Positions 42,684 to 51,463 are shown, counted from the first letter of the stretch. The stretch: DNA of 64,000 nucleotides from Candidatus Lachnoclostridium stercoravium (GCA_019118365.1 DWZA01000100.1:1-64000); one strand, 5' to 3'. Numbers and translations are program-made. Notes: a model not told the origin generated them from the letters alone.

Positions 42684-43164
42684 CACCTTCCGTCCGGCAG
42701 AAATCCCCGCTTTTTCCTCCAGTTTTTCTAAGCAGGCAAATGCTGCCGATCTCCATCCGTTTATCGATGGCTTTGCACATATCGTATATGGTCAGCAGGG
42801 CAGTATTTACTCCTGTAAGAGCTTCCATTTCTACGCCTGTTTTGCCGTCGCAGCGGACCGTACAGACGGCTTCGATCTCGTATGTTTCCGGATGAAGTTC
42901 AAATTCGATCCCTGCAAAAGTAAGATTCAGCCGGTGACAGAGGGGGATCAGATCGCTGGTCCTTTTGGCGCCCATGATACCCGCTATGCGGGCCACGCCT
43001 AAGACGTCTCCCTTTTTTACATCATTGCTGCGGACAGCGTCAAAACATTCCCGGCTCATGCGGATGCGCCCGGATGCTACCGCCTGTCTGCTTGTAACGG
43101 CTTTTTCGCCTACATCCACCATGATGGCGTTTCCCTTTTCATCAATATGCGTAAATTTATCCAT
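42667..43164 (-). CDS. moaC: Cyclic pyranopterin monophosphate synthase MoaC
   Basis: 165 residues with MoaC boxes: [40 protein letters not shown] and [20 protein letters not shown]. It converts the MoaA product to cPMP. I use ATG 43164 with GAGGCGG upstream; the reading frame open to 43299 overlaps the neighbouring gene and lacks MoaC similarity. The small subunits of molybdopterin synthase (MoaD/MoaE) are not in the window. Confidence 0.94.
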   Translation of the reverse strand: MDKFTHIDEKGNAIMVDVGEKAVTSRQAVASGRIRMSRECFDAVRSNDVKKGDVLGVARIAGIMGAKRTSDLIPLCHRLNLTFAGIEFELHPETYEIEAVCTVRCDGKTGVEMEALTGVNTALLTIYDMCKAIDKRMEIGSICLLRKTGGKSGDFCRTEGDEVER

Positions 43165-43174
43165 AACCGCCGCC

Positions 43175-44194
43175 TCACTTTCCAAAGGAACAGTTGGGGA
43201 AGGTGCATTCCTTACATCCCAGGCACAGTCCGCCTTCTCCGTACTCTGCCAGGCGCTTTGCGGTAACTGGCACGTCGGCCATAATATTTGGCAGGACAAG
43301 ATCGAAGATGGTCCGTTTCGCGTACATCACGCAGCCGGGAAGTCCCATAATGGGGCGTCCGTCTTTTGTATACGCTAAGAGGAACATGGCCCCAGGCAGG
43401 ACCGGCGCGCCGTAGCTTACGATATCAGCTCCTGTATTTTTGATGGCGAGAGGCGTCCGATCGTCCGGATCTACGCTCATCCCGCCGGTGCAGATGACCA
43501 TATCCATGCCGTCGTCAAGCATTTGATCAATAGCGGCCGTTATCTTTTCGTGGTCGTCGTTCAGGATGACGTGGGCGGCCATAGAAGCGCCAAATTCGTC
43601 CATCTTTTCCTGTATGACAGGAGAAAAAGTATCTTCGATCCGGCCGTAAAAAACCTCGTTTCCTGTGGTCACCAGGCCGTATTTTTTCTTTTTAAACGGA
43701 ATAACGTCAAGCAAAGGCCTGTCCCCGGCAGCAGCCCGCGCTTCTTCCATTTTTTCTTTTTTTATTACAAGGGGGATCACCCGCATCCCTGCCAGTTTGT
43801 CGCCTTTATGTACAGCAAAACCTCCGTGTCTGGCGGCGATCATTATCTCGCCAAGAGAATTTATGGCGTTCAGTTTTTCTGTGTTTACAACAAATACGCC
43901 GTCGTGATCAGCCGTCAGCTCGATCTTTCCTTCTTTTGGCTCGGAGGCTGTCATTCCCTGTCCATGGCAGATCTCCTCCAGGATCTTTGCCCCATCGTTT
44001 TCGTGGAGCATGGATTCGTCATTTTCCCATACGTAGATGTGATCCTTGCCAAGGCTTAACAGGACGGGAATGTCTTCTTCCTGTATGACGTGGCCCTTTC
44101 GGAAAGCCGCATCCTTCGTCACTCCCTTTATGATCTGCATCACGTCGTGACATAAAACCTGGCCTACGCTGTCTGTTGTTTTCATCAGTTTCAT
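43175..44194 (-). CDS. MoeA-like molybdopterin-binding protein with C-terminal cysteine cluster
   Basis: A protein of 339 residues. A MoeA-like N-terminal region ([15 protein letters not shown]) comes first, then a MoCF-binding domain ([45 protein letters not shown]). The C-terminus has [13 protein letters not shown], a four-cysteine cluster that could bind iron-sulfur or zinc. Compared with MoeA it lacks some central domains. Clostridia carry this type next to selenium-dependent molybdenum hydroxylase genes; it probably handles molybdate insertion. Confidence 0.87.
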   Translation of the reverse strand: MKLMKTTDSVGQVLCHDVMQIIKGVTKDAAFRKGHVIQEEDIPVLLSLGKDHIYVWENDESMLHENDGAKILEEICHGQGMTASEPKEGKIELTADHDGVFVVNTEKLNAINSLGEIMIAARHGGFAVHKGDKLAGMRVIPLVIKKEKMEEARAAAGDRPLLDVIPFKKKKYGLVTTGNEVFYGRIEDTFSPVIQEKMDEFGASMAAHVILNDDHEKITAAIDQMLDDGMDMVICTGGMSVDPDDRTPLAIKNTGADIVSYGAPVLPGAMFLLAYTKDGRPIMGLPGCVMYAKRTIFDLVLPNIMADVPVTAKRLAEYGEGGLCLGCKECTFPNCSFGK

Positions 44195-45000
44195 TGTACG
44201 TTTCCTCCTAAATGCTGAGATATTTTCCGGTCTATCCTGAAGGCCTTTTCTTTGCGCTCCGTATGCTTTTTAAGAGCTTCCGCTGTGCGGCATTTTTTTA
44301 AGCTTTCTTCAAACCTTTCTTCAAGGGTGACTCGCCGGCTGCCAAGCACAAGTTTATCTGCAAGAAATAAGATCTGACCTTCATCGAGCTGATCATTTTC
44401 CCATATATCGTGATGATGCTCGATCATATAAGCGATCTTCATATAACCTCTTTCCCGCAGGATCCTGGCCGCCGCTTTTGGATGCCCCGCCCCGATCGTC
44501 CTGCACATATCGTGCAGCTTTGCCGCCGCGCGGAGCTGTCCGCGGGAGAGTCTCAAACCGGCTTTGGAGAGTTTGGCGCAAAGCTCGTCTGCAGCGGCGC
44601 ATACCGCTTCGCAATGGCGGATCACTTCATCTGGTGTTCTGCATATTTTCAGGATCTCGCAGATCTCACTGTCATCAGGAAAAGCTTCCGGCAGCACGCC
44701 TTCCGCTGTCACGGTCAGCTTTCCGCTTTCGATTTTCAATACGGTAATGCTTCCGTAAGGATAGCGGGGGAGAGGTTCTTTTTTTGCGTCGGCGTCCTTT
44801 ATCTTCCAAAGCAGCGCCCGGATGATGCCTTCGTGCGTCACTATGGCCGCTTCCTCATCGGAAATCCCCAGGATCGCCTTTTGTGCACGGCGGGCGGCTT
44901 CTTCACTTAAGGGGGGATCGCTCTTGTTTCCGAGACAGAGCTTCTGTCCCTGCAAAAATGCCGGTTCCCCATGACGTATCAAATAGATCAATCCTGCCAT
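44191..45000 (-). CDS. Shortened histidine-phosphatase domain fused to HD domain
   Basis: A protein of 269 residues. It starts with the histidine-phosphatase motif YLIRHGEP and soon reaches the second-half motif VTHEGIIRALL; the middle of the domain (about 90 residues, including the usual SPLxRAxxTA region) is missing between residues about 43 and 46, with the frame kept. From about residue 125 an HD domain follows (AAKLHDMCRTIGAGHPKAAA, EHHHDIWEN). In molybdenum hydroxylase clusters this pair occurs as one protein of unknown role. Here the phosphatase part is probably inactive. Confidence 0.75.
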   Translation of the reverse strand: MAGLIYLIRHGEPAFLQGQKLCLGNKSDPPLSEEAARRAQKAILGISDEEAAIVTHEGIIRALLWKIKDADAKKEPLPRYPYGSITVLKIESGKLTVTAEGVLPEAFPDDSEICEILKICRTPDEVIRHCEAVCAAADELCAKLSKAGLRLSRGQLRAAAKLHDMCRTIGAGHPKAAARILRERGYMKIAYMIEHHHDIWENDQLDEGQILFLADKLVLGSRRVTLEERFEESLKKCRTAEALKKHTERKEKAFRIDRKISQHLGGNVQ

Positions 45001-45014
45001 AATCTGTTCCTGTT

Positions 45015-45938
45015 TTAAAAGTTTTCCTTAATGCAGTAGTTAAAACATTCTTCAGCAAAATGCCGTACCTGATTGCAGTAATCCTCGTATTTATCCAGAA
45101 GCTTTTTCCCTTTTGGAGTAAGCCGGCTCGCGCCTCCGGATTCTCCTCCCGCGCAGCGGTCGATGAGTTCAAATCCCAGATTTTCTTCGAAATCAGAAAG
45201 CATATGCCATGCCTTGCTGTAGGATATCCCCATCTTTTCGCATGCGCTTTTTACTGTCCCGTCATATTCGATCACATGCAGGAGTATGGCCAGTTTGTTA
45301 TCGAAGATCTTATTTTCCTTGGTGAAGGAAATCTCTATATTCGGGCGGAATAACTGGCGGTTATGATATTCGATCAGCTCCTGATAATCGCCAGGCGTAT
45401 CGGCATCCTTGATGGTCCCCTGGTCGTTCACTTCGATCTCTTCTGTTACAGAGATCAGCCTGCTTAAAGCCTTTCCCATGCCGTCGTCGCTTCCGTCCTG
45501 CAGAAGCTGCGGGATGATCTCACAGGAGAGCAGGACCGGATGCCCCACGCTGTTTTTATAGATGGGTTTAGCCACAGCCGCTTCCGACTGCATCAGCCGT
45601 TTGAGAGTATCGGCTGTAAAAAGCGGTACGTCTACTGGAGAAAAAAATGTTTTGTCACATTTATCCTGAATATAAGACAAGCCGAGCTTTATGGAATCAA
45701 ACATCTCCGTCGTCTCATAATGCTCATTTCTGATGCAGATGATGCCCAGCTTCGATACGTGCTTTTCCAGCTCTTTCGCCCGGTAGCCGGTCACAAGTAC
45801 GATGGGAAAAACTTCTGCCTGCTGAAAATTGGCGATGATCCGTTCCACGATGGAAATATTTCCCAATTTCAGCAAAGGCTTAAAATCGCCCATGCGCGAC
45901 GATTTTCCCGCCGCTACGATCACTGCGCCTGTTTTCAT
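45015..45938 (-). CDS. MocA-like nucleotidyltransferase fused to ModE-like HTH
   Basis: A protein of 307 residues. Residues 1-195 form a MobA/MocA-type nucleotidyltransferase (VIVAAGKSSRMGDFKPLLKL, SPVDVPLFTADTL, VGHPVLLS, KDADTPGDY) that attaches CMP or GMP to molybdenum cofactor. Residues 205-305 form a ModE/LysR-type winged helix (NKLAILLHVIEYDGTVKSAC, YSKAWHMLSDFEENLG). It is the first gene of the molybdenum operon and sits under a 24-bp palindrome that covers the -10 box, so the protein may sense cofactor or molybdate and autoregulate. ATG 45938 with GGGAG. Confidence 0.9.
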   Translation of the reverse strand: MKTGAVIVAAGKSSRMGDFKPLLKLGNISIVERIIANFQQAEVFPIVLVTGYRAKELEKHVSKLGIICIRNEHYETTEMFDSIKLGLSYIQDKCDKTFFSPVDVPLFTADTLKRLMQSEAAVAKPIYKNSVGHPVLLSCEIIPQLLQDGSDDGMGKALSRLISVTEEIEVNDQGTIKDADTPGDYQELIEYHNRQLFRPNIEISFTKENKIFDNKLAILLHVIEYDGTVKSACEKMGISYSKAWHMLSDFEENLGFELIDRCAGGESGGASRLTPKGKKLLDKYEDYCNQVRHFAEECFNYCIKENF

Positions 45939-45954
45939 ATTGTCACGCTCCCTT

Positions 45955-45978
45955 CGAGTTGTATTATAATACAACTCG
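45955..45978. promoter_or_regulatory. 24-bp perfect palindrome, candidate operator of the molybdenum operon
   Basis: The site begins CGAGTTGTATTA and its second half is the exact reverse complement. It is centred on the operon -10 box and ends 17 bases before the first start codon. The CG...TAT...ATA...CG form is reminiscent of ModE sites. Confidence 0.75.
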
Positions 45979-45991
45979 CTTTTGAAAACAA
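45963..45991 (-). promoter_or_regulatory. Promoter of the molybdenum operon
   Basis: Read on the minus strand: -35 TTGTTT (45986-45991), 17-bp spacer, -10 TATAAT (45963-45968). The -10 lies inside the 24-bp palindrome. Confidence 0.75.
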
Positions 45992-46030
45992 CTGTTAAAG
46001 AAATAACGATATGTAGTTTTAACGAGGTCT

Positions 46031-46058
46031 TTTACCAGTTTAGAGTATGTGATATACT
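46031..46058 (+). promoter_or_regulatory. Candidate promoter of the macro-like gene
   Basis: -35 TTTACC (46031-46036), 16-bp spacer, -10 TATACT (46053-46058), 46 bases before the start codon. Confidence 0.5.
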
Positions 46059-46104
46059 AGACATAATTAGGTAACTAAATGATCAAAAGAAAGGTTGTTT
46101 GCTT

Positions 46105-46488
46105 ATGTCAGAAATAAAAGTATTAAAAGGCTCCCTAAAGGAGCAGGACGGATTTTTCGCCCAGGAAGCAGTGATCGAAAAGCTGCCGTCCCCCGATCAT
46201 ATGGGCGAGATCACTGCTCTGTACAGGGAGATACTTGAAAATGCGGAAAGACAGCAGCTTTCCACTCTGGTCTTTCCGGCCATTCCCCGTACGGACCCAA
46301 ATTCTTTAATGTTTCAGGCAATCTCCATGATCTATAAAACGATCAGAGAATTTACAGACAGGCCGTATCCGAAGGAGGTTTGCATCGTATGCGAAGAGGA
46401 CGATGTGTACAATCTGTATATGGTCGTCTGGAATCTTTATTATGCGACGACAAAATCAGGCAGGATGAACGACGGGAGATGGGATTGA
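46105..46488 (+). CDS. Macro-domain-like protein, short
   Basis: 127 residues whose second half matches the end of macro (ADP-ribose-binding) domains: YREILENAERQQLSTLVFPA, then REFTDRPYPKEVCIVCEEDD. The glycine-rich front part that normally binds the diphosphate (NAANS...GGGGVDGAIH) is absent, so ligand binding is doubtful. The start is ATG 46105 with a weak AAAGG. It is divergent from the molybdenum operon. Confidence 0.6.
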   Translation: MSEIKVLKGSLKEQDGFFAQEAVIEKLPSPDHMGEITALYREILENAERQQLSTLVFPAIPRTDPNSLMFQAISMIYKTIREFTDRPYPKEVCIVCEEDDVYNLYMVVWNLYYATTKSGRMNDGRWD

Positions 46489-46649
46489 ACTGTTTTATCA
46501 GATATAACCGCTAAAACACAAATATCCGCCTTGAAAATAAGATATAACCGTGATATCCGGGACTTCCTGCTGCAGGAGGAGTGGAACTGAAGAGAATGAG
46601 AAAGGGGACTGCAACCCTGACAGTCCCCGGAAAATTATTTTTTGTAATA

Positions 46650-46813
46650 GTTCAGGACGGCCGGGAAAACAGGGGCAAAAACAGGCATTAAGCTTGCTTA
46701 TAAGCCTGTTTTTGCCCCTGTTTTCACATCGGACAGCGTGCCCCCCTAGGGTATGGATATCCGATGCTTCTTGTCCGGCACAAGGCCGGGCAAGAAGATG
46801 TGCCGTCCTGAAC
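46650..46813. repeat. Palindromic intergenic repeat, full-length copy (164 bp)
   Basis: The ends are GTTCAGGACGGC (46650-46661) and its exact inverse GCCGTCCTGAAC (46802-46813). Inside is a perfect 21-bp hairpin (46666-46686 with 46704-46724) containing the AACAGGGGCAAAAACAGG sequence. A shorter copy is at 51464-51511. It may be a MITE-like or REP-like element also acting as terminator. Confidence 0.7.
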
Positions 46814-46815
46814 AC

Positions 46816-46986
46816 TTACATTTTCTTTACAGTATATTCAGCCATCCCCACACTTATGATAAATGCGATCACCAAGCAGATAAGCGCCAATATGTCAGTG
46901 AGAACGCTTAATGTATTTCTGAAGATCAAATCAATGATAAACCAGAAAATATAAAGATATACTACAGTAAAAAAGACCTTAAGCAT
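46816..46986 (-). CDS. Small membrane protein (56 residues)
   Basis: It begins MLKVFFTVVYLYIFWFIIDL and ends MAEYTVKKM, with two hydrophobic segments separated by a short polar turn (RNTLSVLTD). It follows the fused toxin-antitoxin gene on the same strand after 21 bases. The ribosome site is weak (AAAGGA, about 12 bases upstream). Too short for many gene finders. Role unknown; a membrane partner or small toxin are possible. Confidence 0.5.
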   Translation of the reverse strand: MLKVFFTVVYLYIFWFIIDLIFRNTLSVLTDILALICLVIAFIISVGMAEYTVKKM

Positions 46987-47007
46987 ATAATCGTGATCCT
47001 TTACGTT

Positions 47008-47640
47008 TTATTTTTTTGTAGATATTGGAATAAATTCCAGTTTCAGCTGCATTCCTAATCCCTGAGCAAGTTTTTTTACCATACTCAAACTGGGATTTCT
47101 TGTTCCGCTTTCAATGCGGCTGATATCGGCCTGCGTGATCCCTGTTTTGGCTGATAAGTCCTTCTGTGTCATATTCTGCTGTACTCTTGCGTTAATCATT
47201 GCCTGAATAATATCATATTCCGGCTGTAATGCATCATATTCAGCTTTTACCTCAGGATTTTGTAATGCTTTTTGTTTATAAGCTTTGTAACTACTCATTG
47301 CCATACCTCCGTTCATAGTCTGCCTTATATTTTTTGCCAGTTCCTTTTCTACTTTTGGCGTTTTCTGAGATTTTTTCACAAATCCATTTGTCAATATCGC
47401 TTTTTTACCTATGACAAAGAAATATAGTACCCTCGTAATATCTGATCCCTGCTTGGTGCGAAGCTCAAATATTCCATTTTCCAATGCTTTTGAATAAGGT
47501 TCTCTCAGCAAAGGACCGTTCCTCTCCAACAAATCAATCGTTCTTAATGTTTTCGCCAATAGTTTAGGTTCCAGGGAATCTAAGAGTTCCTGCACCGGGC
47601 ATCTTCCATCTTCTGTATCATACAGGATTATTTCATACAT
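47008..47640 (-). CDS. HigB-type toxin and HigA-type antitoxin in one reading frame
   Basis: A protein of 210 residues. Residues 1-110 form a HigB/Gp49-like mRNA interferase of the RelE fold (YEIILYDTEDGRCPVQELLD, GIFELRTKQG, ITRVLYFFVIGKKAILTNGF, KKSQKTP). Residues about 115-210 form an HTH antitoxin (MSSYKAYKQKALQNPEVKAE, then TQKDLSAKTGITQADISRIE). These are normally two genes. Inside the frame GGAGGT (47305-47310) stands six bases before ATG 47298, so antitoxin alone (96 residues) could also be produced. Confidence 0.82.
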   Translation of the reverse strand: MYEIILYDTEDGRCPVQELLDSLEPKLLAKTLRTIDLLERNGPLLREPYSKALENGIFELRTKQGSDITRVLYFFVIGKKAILTNGFVKKSQKTPKVEKELAKNIRQTMNGGMAMSSYKAYKQKALQNPEVKAEYDALQPEYDIIQAMINARVQQNMTQKDLSAKTGITQADISRIESGTRNPSLSMVKKLAQGLGMQLKLEFIPISTKK

Positions 47641-47752
47641 TAGTATACTCCCTTCTCTTTGATATAATAATATGTCGTATTCAACATATTATCAAGCCGA
47701 TTTAAAAATAATCATGAATATCAAATTGTTCCGGTATGGACAATATAGAGAT

Positions 47753-47913
47753 CGGATAGGGGAAGTTCCGCCCCTTATCCGACTGCGTAATACGCACAGC
47801 TCGCTGTACGTTGCCCGGCAAGTGGCCGCCATGCTTGCATGAGCGGCCATTTGCCGGCTTATCACGAAAAAAGCCGGCGGGCTTAAGAGTATATCCTTTA
47901 GCCGTCGGCTTTT
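47753..47913. repeat. Cluster of three hairpins in a gene-free stretch
   Basis: CGGATAGGGG/CCCCTTATCCG (47753-47781); CCGGCAAGTGGCCGC/GCGGCCATTTGCCGG (47815-47857, one G-T); AAAAGCCGGCGGGCT/AGCCGTCGGCTTTT (about 47868-47912). The last could end transcription from both sides between the toxin-antitoxin gene and the ABC gene. The remaining bases 47,641-47,752 hold nothing I recognise. Confidence 0.6.
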
Positions 47914-47934
47914 CCTGCATCCGGAAGTATTCAT

Positions 47935-50181
47935 TTATTCCAACTCGAACGCTCCAGTATAGAGCTGGTAATATTGTCCTTTCTCCTCGATCAATTGCTC
48001 GTGACTGCCTCGCTCAATGATCCGTCCCTGTTCCAGTACCATGATGGCCTTGGAATTTCGGACGGTGGAAAGCCGGTGAGCGATGACGAAGACGGTACGC
48101 CCGTCCATCAGCGCATCCATGCCTTTCTGGACGATGGCTTCCGTGCGGGTGTCGATGGAAGAGGTCGCCTCGTCCATGATCATTACCGGAAGATCGGCCA
48201 CAGCAGCCCGCGCGATGGAGATCAGCTGACACTGCCCCTGAGAGAGGTTGTTGTTGTCCCCGTTGATCATCGTCTGATAACCGTCGGGGAGCCGCGTGAT
48301 GAAGGAATCCGCGCCGGACGGTTTAGCCGCCGCGATGCATTCCTCATCGGTAGCGTCCAGTTTTCCGTACCGGATGTTGTCCATTACGGTGCCGGTAAAC
48401 AGGCTCACATCCTGAAGGATCATCCCCATGTAGCGGCGGAGGTCAGGTTTTTTGATCTTGGTAATATTGATGCCATCGTAGCGGATCTTGCCGTCAGCCA
48501 GGTCGTAGAAGCGGTTGATCAGGTTGGTGATCGTCGTTTTTCCTGCGCCTGTAGCTCCTACAAAGGCGATCTTCTGGCCGGGCTTCGCGTAAAGGGAAAT
48601 ATCGTGGAGCACCAGCTTCCTTCCGTCATAGCTGAAATCCACATGGTCGAATACTACGTTTCCCTGCACTCTGGCGTAAGTAAGCGTGCCGTCATGATGG
48701 GGATGCTTCCAGGCGTAGATATGGCCGTCCTCACATTCTTCCAGCTGTCCGTCCCTCTCTTCGGCGCGGACTAAGGTCACATAGCCTTCGTCTTCTTCTG
48801 GCTCGTTGTCCATCAGATCAAAGATACGCCCGGCTCCGGCAAAGCCTAAGACAGCGCTGTTCATCTGCTGGGCAGTCAGGGTGATGTAAAGCTCCTCGTT
48901 TAATTCCCGCAGGCGGGCTTTGGCTGCGTCCTCGTGGCAGAAGACTTTGACCACCTTTAAGCCGCCGAACATTTCCTCAATATAGCCGTTTACCGCGCCG
49001 GTGGAATCCTGCTGCAGAGAGAAATATTTTCCGCTGTAGCTGACCATAGCTCTTGCCGCCAATATCATGACAGCGGATAGAATAACCACGATCCCTGTAA
49101 GGATCAGGCTGAAGCGGAGCATGAAACAAAAGGCGAACACGATAGTCACCAGAGAGGAGATCATCATAGGAAGACTCTGTGCGATGAACTGACGCAGGGT
49201 ATCCGTGTCGTTGGTATAGACGCTCATAATGTCGCCATGGGTGTGGGTGTCAAAGAAGCGGATGGGAAAAGTCTGCATTTTGACAAACAGGGCGTCTGTC
49301 TTTGTGTCTACTGCGCTGGTAGAATCGTCCAGGATCAATATTTTTGGATGTTTTAAAAGAACGCGGGCAATACAGAGCCGTTGCTTCTGCCCGCCGGACA
49401 CATTAGTCCCGCCCTGCTCGATATGGGTGTCGTAGCCGTCCGGGAAAGAAGAGATGAAAGAATCCGCCTGGGCTAACTGGCACACTTCTATCAGCTCTTC
49501 GTCCGTGGCGTCCGGATTGCCCCACCGCAGATTTTCTTTGATGCTTCCTGCAAACAGCACATTTTTCTGAAGCACCATTGCTACGGCATCCCGCAGGGAC
49601 TCCAGATCGTATTCTTTTACATTTTTGCCGCCTACAGTAACGGTTCCCACGGTGGCGTCGTATAACCTGGGGATCAGCTGGACCAGAGAGGATTTTCCGG
49701 AACCAGTGCCTCCGATGATGCCGATGGTCTCCCCGGAACGGATATGCAGATCGATATCAGACAGACAGAGCCGGTCAGGGTTGCCGATATAGCTGAAGCC
49801 TACGTGGTCAAATACGATCTCTCCGTTTCGGATCTCTTTATCCGGGTTTTCCGGATTGACGATGCTTGACTGCTCTTTTAAGATCTCGCGGATACGGCTG
49901 ACAGATTCGCGGGACATCATGATCATCACATAGACCATGGACAGCATCATCAAAGACATAAGGATCATCATGGAGTAGCTGATCAGATTCTGCAGGTCGC
50001 CGGTCGTCATCGGAATGCCGGACAGAACGGTTCCGTTTTTCGAGCCGACAATGGCTTTGGCCCCAAACCACGCGATCAGCGTAAGGTAGGTGTAGATCCC
50101 CATTTGCATGAGAAACGGGTTAAAGGCGATGGTTGTTTCTGCTTTTGTAAAATCCCTAATGAAGAAACGTTTTCCAAACAT
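47935..50181 (-). CDS. ABC exporter pair collapsed into one shortened fusion
   Basis: A 748-residue frame with two ABC ATPase parts. Part 1: GGTGSGKSSL (about 162), NVSGGQKQRL, LILDDSTSAVD. Part 2: GATGAGKTTI (about 540), NLSQGQCQLI, IMDEATSSID, AHRLSTV. Three joins look like in-frame deletions against a normal heterodimeric exporter. The first is after residue 11, where most of membrane domain 1 is missing. The second is near 297, where the end of ATPase 1 jumps to FVKMQTFPIRFFDTHTHGD of membrane domain 2. The third is near 434, where ITLT jumps to AQQMNSAVL and several helices are missing. GGAGG stands before the ATG. Export function is unlikely. Confidence 0.75.
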   Translation of the reverse strand: MFGKRFFIRDFTKAETTIAFNPFLMQMGIYTYLTLIAWFGAKAIVGSKNGTVLSGIPMTTGDLQNLISYSMMILMSLMMLSMVYVMIMMSRESVSRIREILKEQSSIVNPENPDKEIRNGEIVFDHVGFSYIGNPDRLCLSDIDLHIRSGETIGIIGGTGSGKSSLVQLIPRLYDATVGTVTVGGKNVKEYDLESLRDAVAMVLQKNVLFAGSIKENLRWGNPDATDEELIEVCQLAQADSFISSFPDGYDTHIEQGGTNVSGGQKQRLCIARVLLKHPKILILDDSTSAVDTKTDALFVKMQTFPIRFFDTHTHGDIMSVYTNDTDTLRQFIAQSLPMMISSLVTIVFAFCFMLRFSLILTGIVVILSAVMILAARAMVSYSGKYFSLQQDSTGAVNGYIEEMFGGLKVVKVFCHEDAAKARLRELNEELYITLTAQQMNSAVLGFAGAGRIFDLMDNEPEEDEGYVTLVRAEERDGQLEECEDGHIYAWKHPHHDGTLTYARVQGNVVFDHVDFSYDGRKLVLHDISLYAKPGQKIAFVGATGAGKTTITNLINRFYDLADGKIRYDGINITKIKKPDLRRYMGMILQDVSLFTGTVMDNIRYGKLDATDEECIAAAKPSGADSFITRLPDGYQTMINGDNNNLSQGQCQLISIARAAVADLPVMIMDEATSSIDTRTEAIVQKGMDALMDGRTVFVIAHRLSTVRNSKAIMVLEQGRIIERGSHEQLIEEKGQYYQLYTGAFELE

Positions 50182-50399
50182 TTATCCGGTCCTCCAGGTG
50201 GTGCCGTTTCAACATCTGTATCAGCGGCTTTTAGAGGAGGTCGTGGACGTGGTCCCGGATTTTTTCCAGCTCAGGGATCCAGACCTCAGCTACCTGTCTA
50301 TCGCCGATGTCTTACGGCGTATATTATAAGACCCTGGCTGGAAATCCCAGGCGCAGGGCCTTTGTAGAGTTGGTAAAAGAAGCTTTTGAAGATACGCTG
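50182..50399 (+). pseudogene. Unidentified coding remnant
   Basis: Plus-strand sequence with protein-like character in two frames: one reads VLQVVPFQHLYQRLLEEVVD and later LSYLSIADVLRR up to about 50329, and the other continues YYKTLAGNPRRRAFVELVKE and on to about 50410. A frame change near 50310-50320 separates them and no start is evident. It lies between two minus-strand genes with no other use for the space. I cannot name the parent protein. Confidence 0.35.
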
Positions 50400-51428
50400 T
50401 CAGAAGATCCCCAGAAGATCCTGCATTTCCAGGCTGACAACAGCAATGGCGATCCAGCAGCAAAGCCCCATAAGGATGGGCTTTCCGCCGGTGCGGATCA
50501 GCTTGACAATATCAGTATTTAAGCCGATCGCCGCCATGGCCATGATGATGAAAAATTTGGACAGCTCCTTAAACGGCTGAAAAACAGAAGAAGGTACGCC
50601 GAAGGAGGTCGCCGCTGTGGTAATGACGGAAGCCAGTATGAAAAAGAGAACGAAAAATGGAAATACCTTTTTCAGGGAAAAATTATTCTCCTGGCCGCTT
50701 CCGGTGCGTCTGGCTTTTGAAGCCTGCAGGATCGCAAGGATCAGGGTGATGGGGATAATAGCCAGCGTACGGGTCAGTTTTACGATGGTAGCCTGATCGA
50801 GGGTATGCGCTCCGGGATGAAGGCCGTCCCAGGCAGCCGCCGTAGCGGTAACGGAGGAGGTATCGTTTACCGCGGTTCCTGCAAACAGGCCGAACCCTTC
50901 GTTGGAAAGGCCGAGCATGCCGCCCAGGGTAGGGAATACCAGCGCGGCGATGATATTGAACAGGAAGATCACAGAGATGGACTGTGCGATCTCGTCGTCG
51001 TCCGCATGGATCACAGGGGCAGCAGCGGCAATAGCGGAACCGCCGCAGATGGAAGAGCCTACGCCGATGAGAGTGGAGATATTGGCAGGCATTTTCATCA
51101 GCTTATAAAGTAAAAACGAAACGATCAGGGAGGTGGAGATCGTGGAAATAATGATCGGCAGAGAGGCAGCTCCAACCTTTGCGATCTCGGACAAGTTCAG
51201 GCCAAAGCCCAGCAGGATCACCGCATACTGGAGGATCTTTTTGGAGGTATAGGCGATGCCGGCCTGAGTCTTTTCTTTTGTCTGATAAAATATAGCGACC
51301 ACCATGCCGGAGAGAATGGCAAAAACAGGTCCTCCTACAATGGGGAAAGCTTTTCCAAGAAGCCAGCAGGGAATTGCCAGAATAAGGCAAAGCGCCATGC
51401 CCGGCCCTAATTTACATATCTGTGTCAT
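50400..51428 (-). CDS. YeiH-family (UPF0324) putative sulfate/sulfonate exporter
   Basis: A 342-residue membrane protein with about ten hydrophobic segments and conserved stretches [48 protein letters not shown] and [11 protein letters not shown]. Family members are annotated as sulfate or taurine-related exporters on limited evidence. ATG 51428 has AAAGGAG; the frame upstream to 51542 runs through an intergenic repeat and is not coding. The LysR gene next door is divergent and is its likely regulator, as in the yeiE-yeiH arrangement. Confidence 0.88.
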   Translation of the reverse strand: MTQICKLGPGMALCLILAIPCWLLGKAFPIVGGPVFAILSGMVVAIFYQTKEKTQAGIAYTSKKILQYAVILLGFGLNLSEIAKVGAASLPIIISTISTSLIVSFLLYKLMKMPANISTLIGVGSSICGGSAIAAAAPVIHADDDEIAQSISVIFLFNIIAALVFPTLGGMLGLSNEGFGLFAGTAVNDTSSVTATAAAWDGLHPGAHTLDQATIVKLTRTLAIIPITLILAILQASKARRTGSGQENNFSLKKVFPFFVLFFILASVITTAATSFGVPSSVFQPFKELSKFFIIMAMAAIGLNTDIVKLIRTGGKPILMGLCCWIAIAVVSLEMQDLLGIF

Positions 51429-51463
51429 TTCAAAATGCTCCTTTCTGTATTTCAGCTGTAACC

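Noticed and set aside
47974..48774. Plus-strand 266-codon frame opposite the ABC fusion
   Set aside because: Mirror of the conserved ATPase domain; no independent support.
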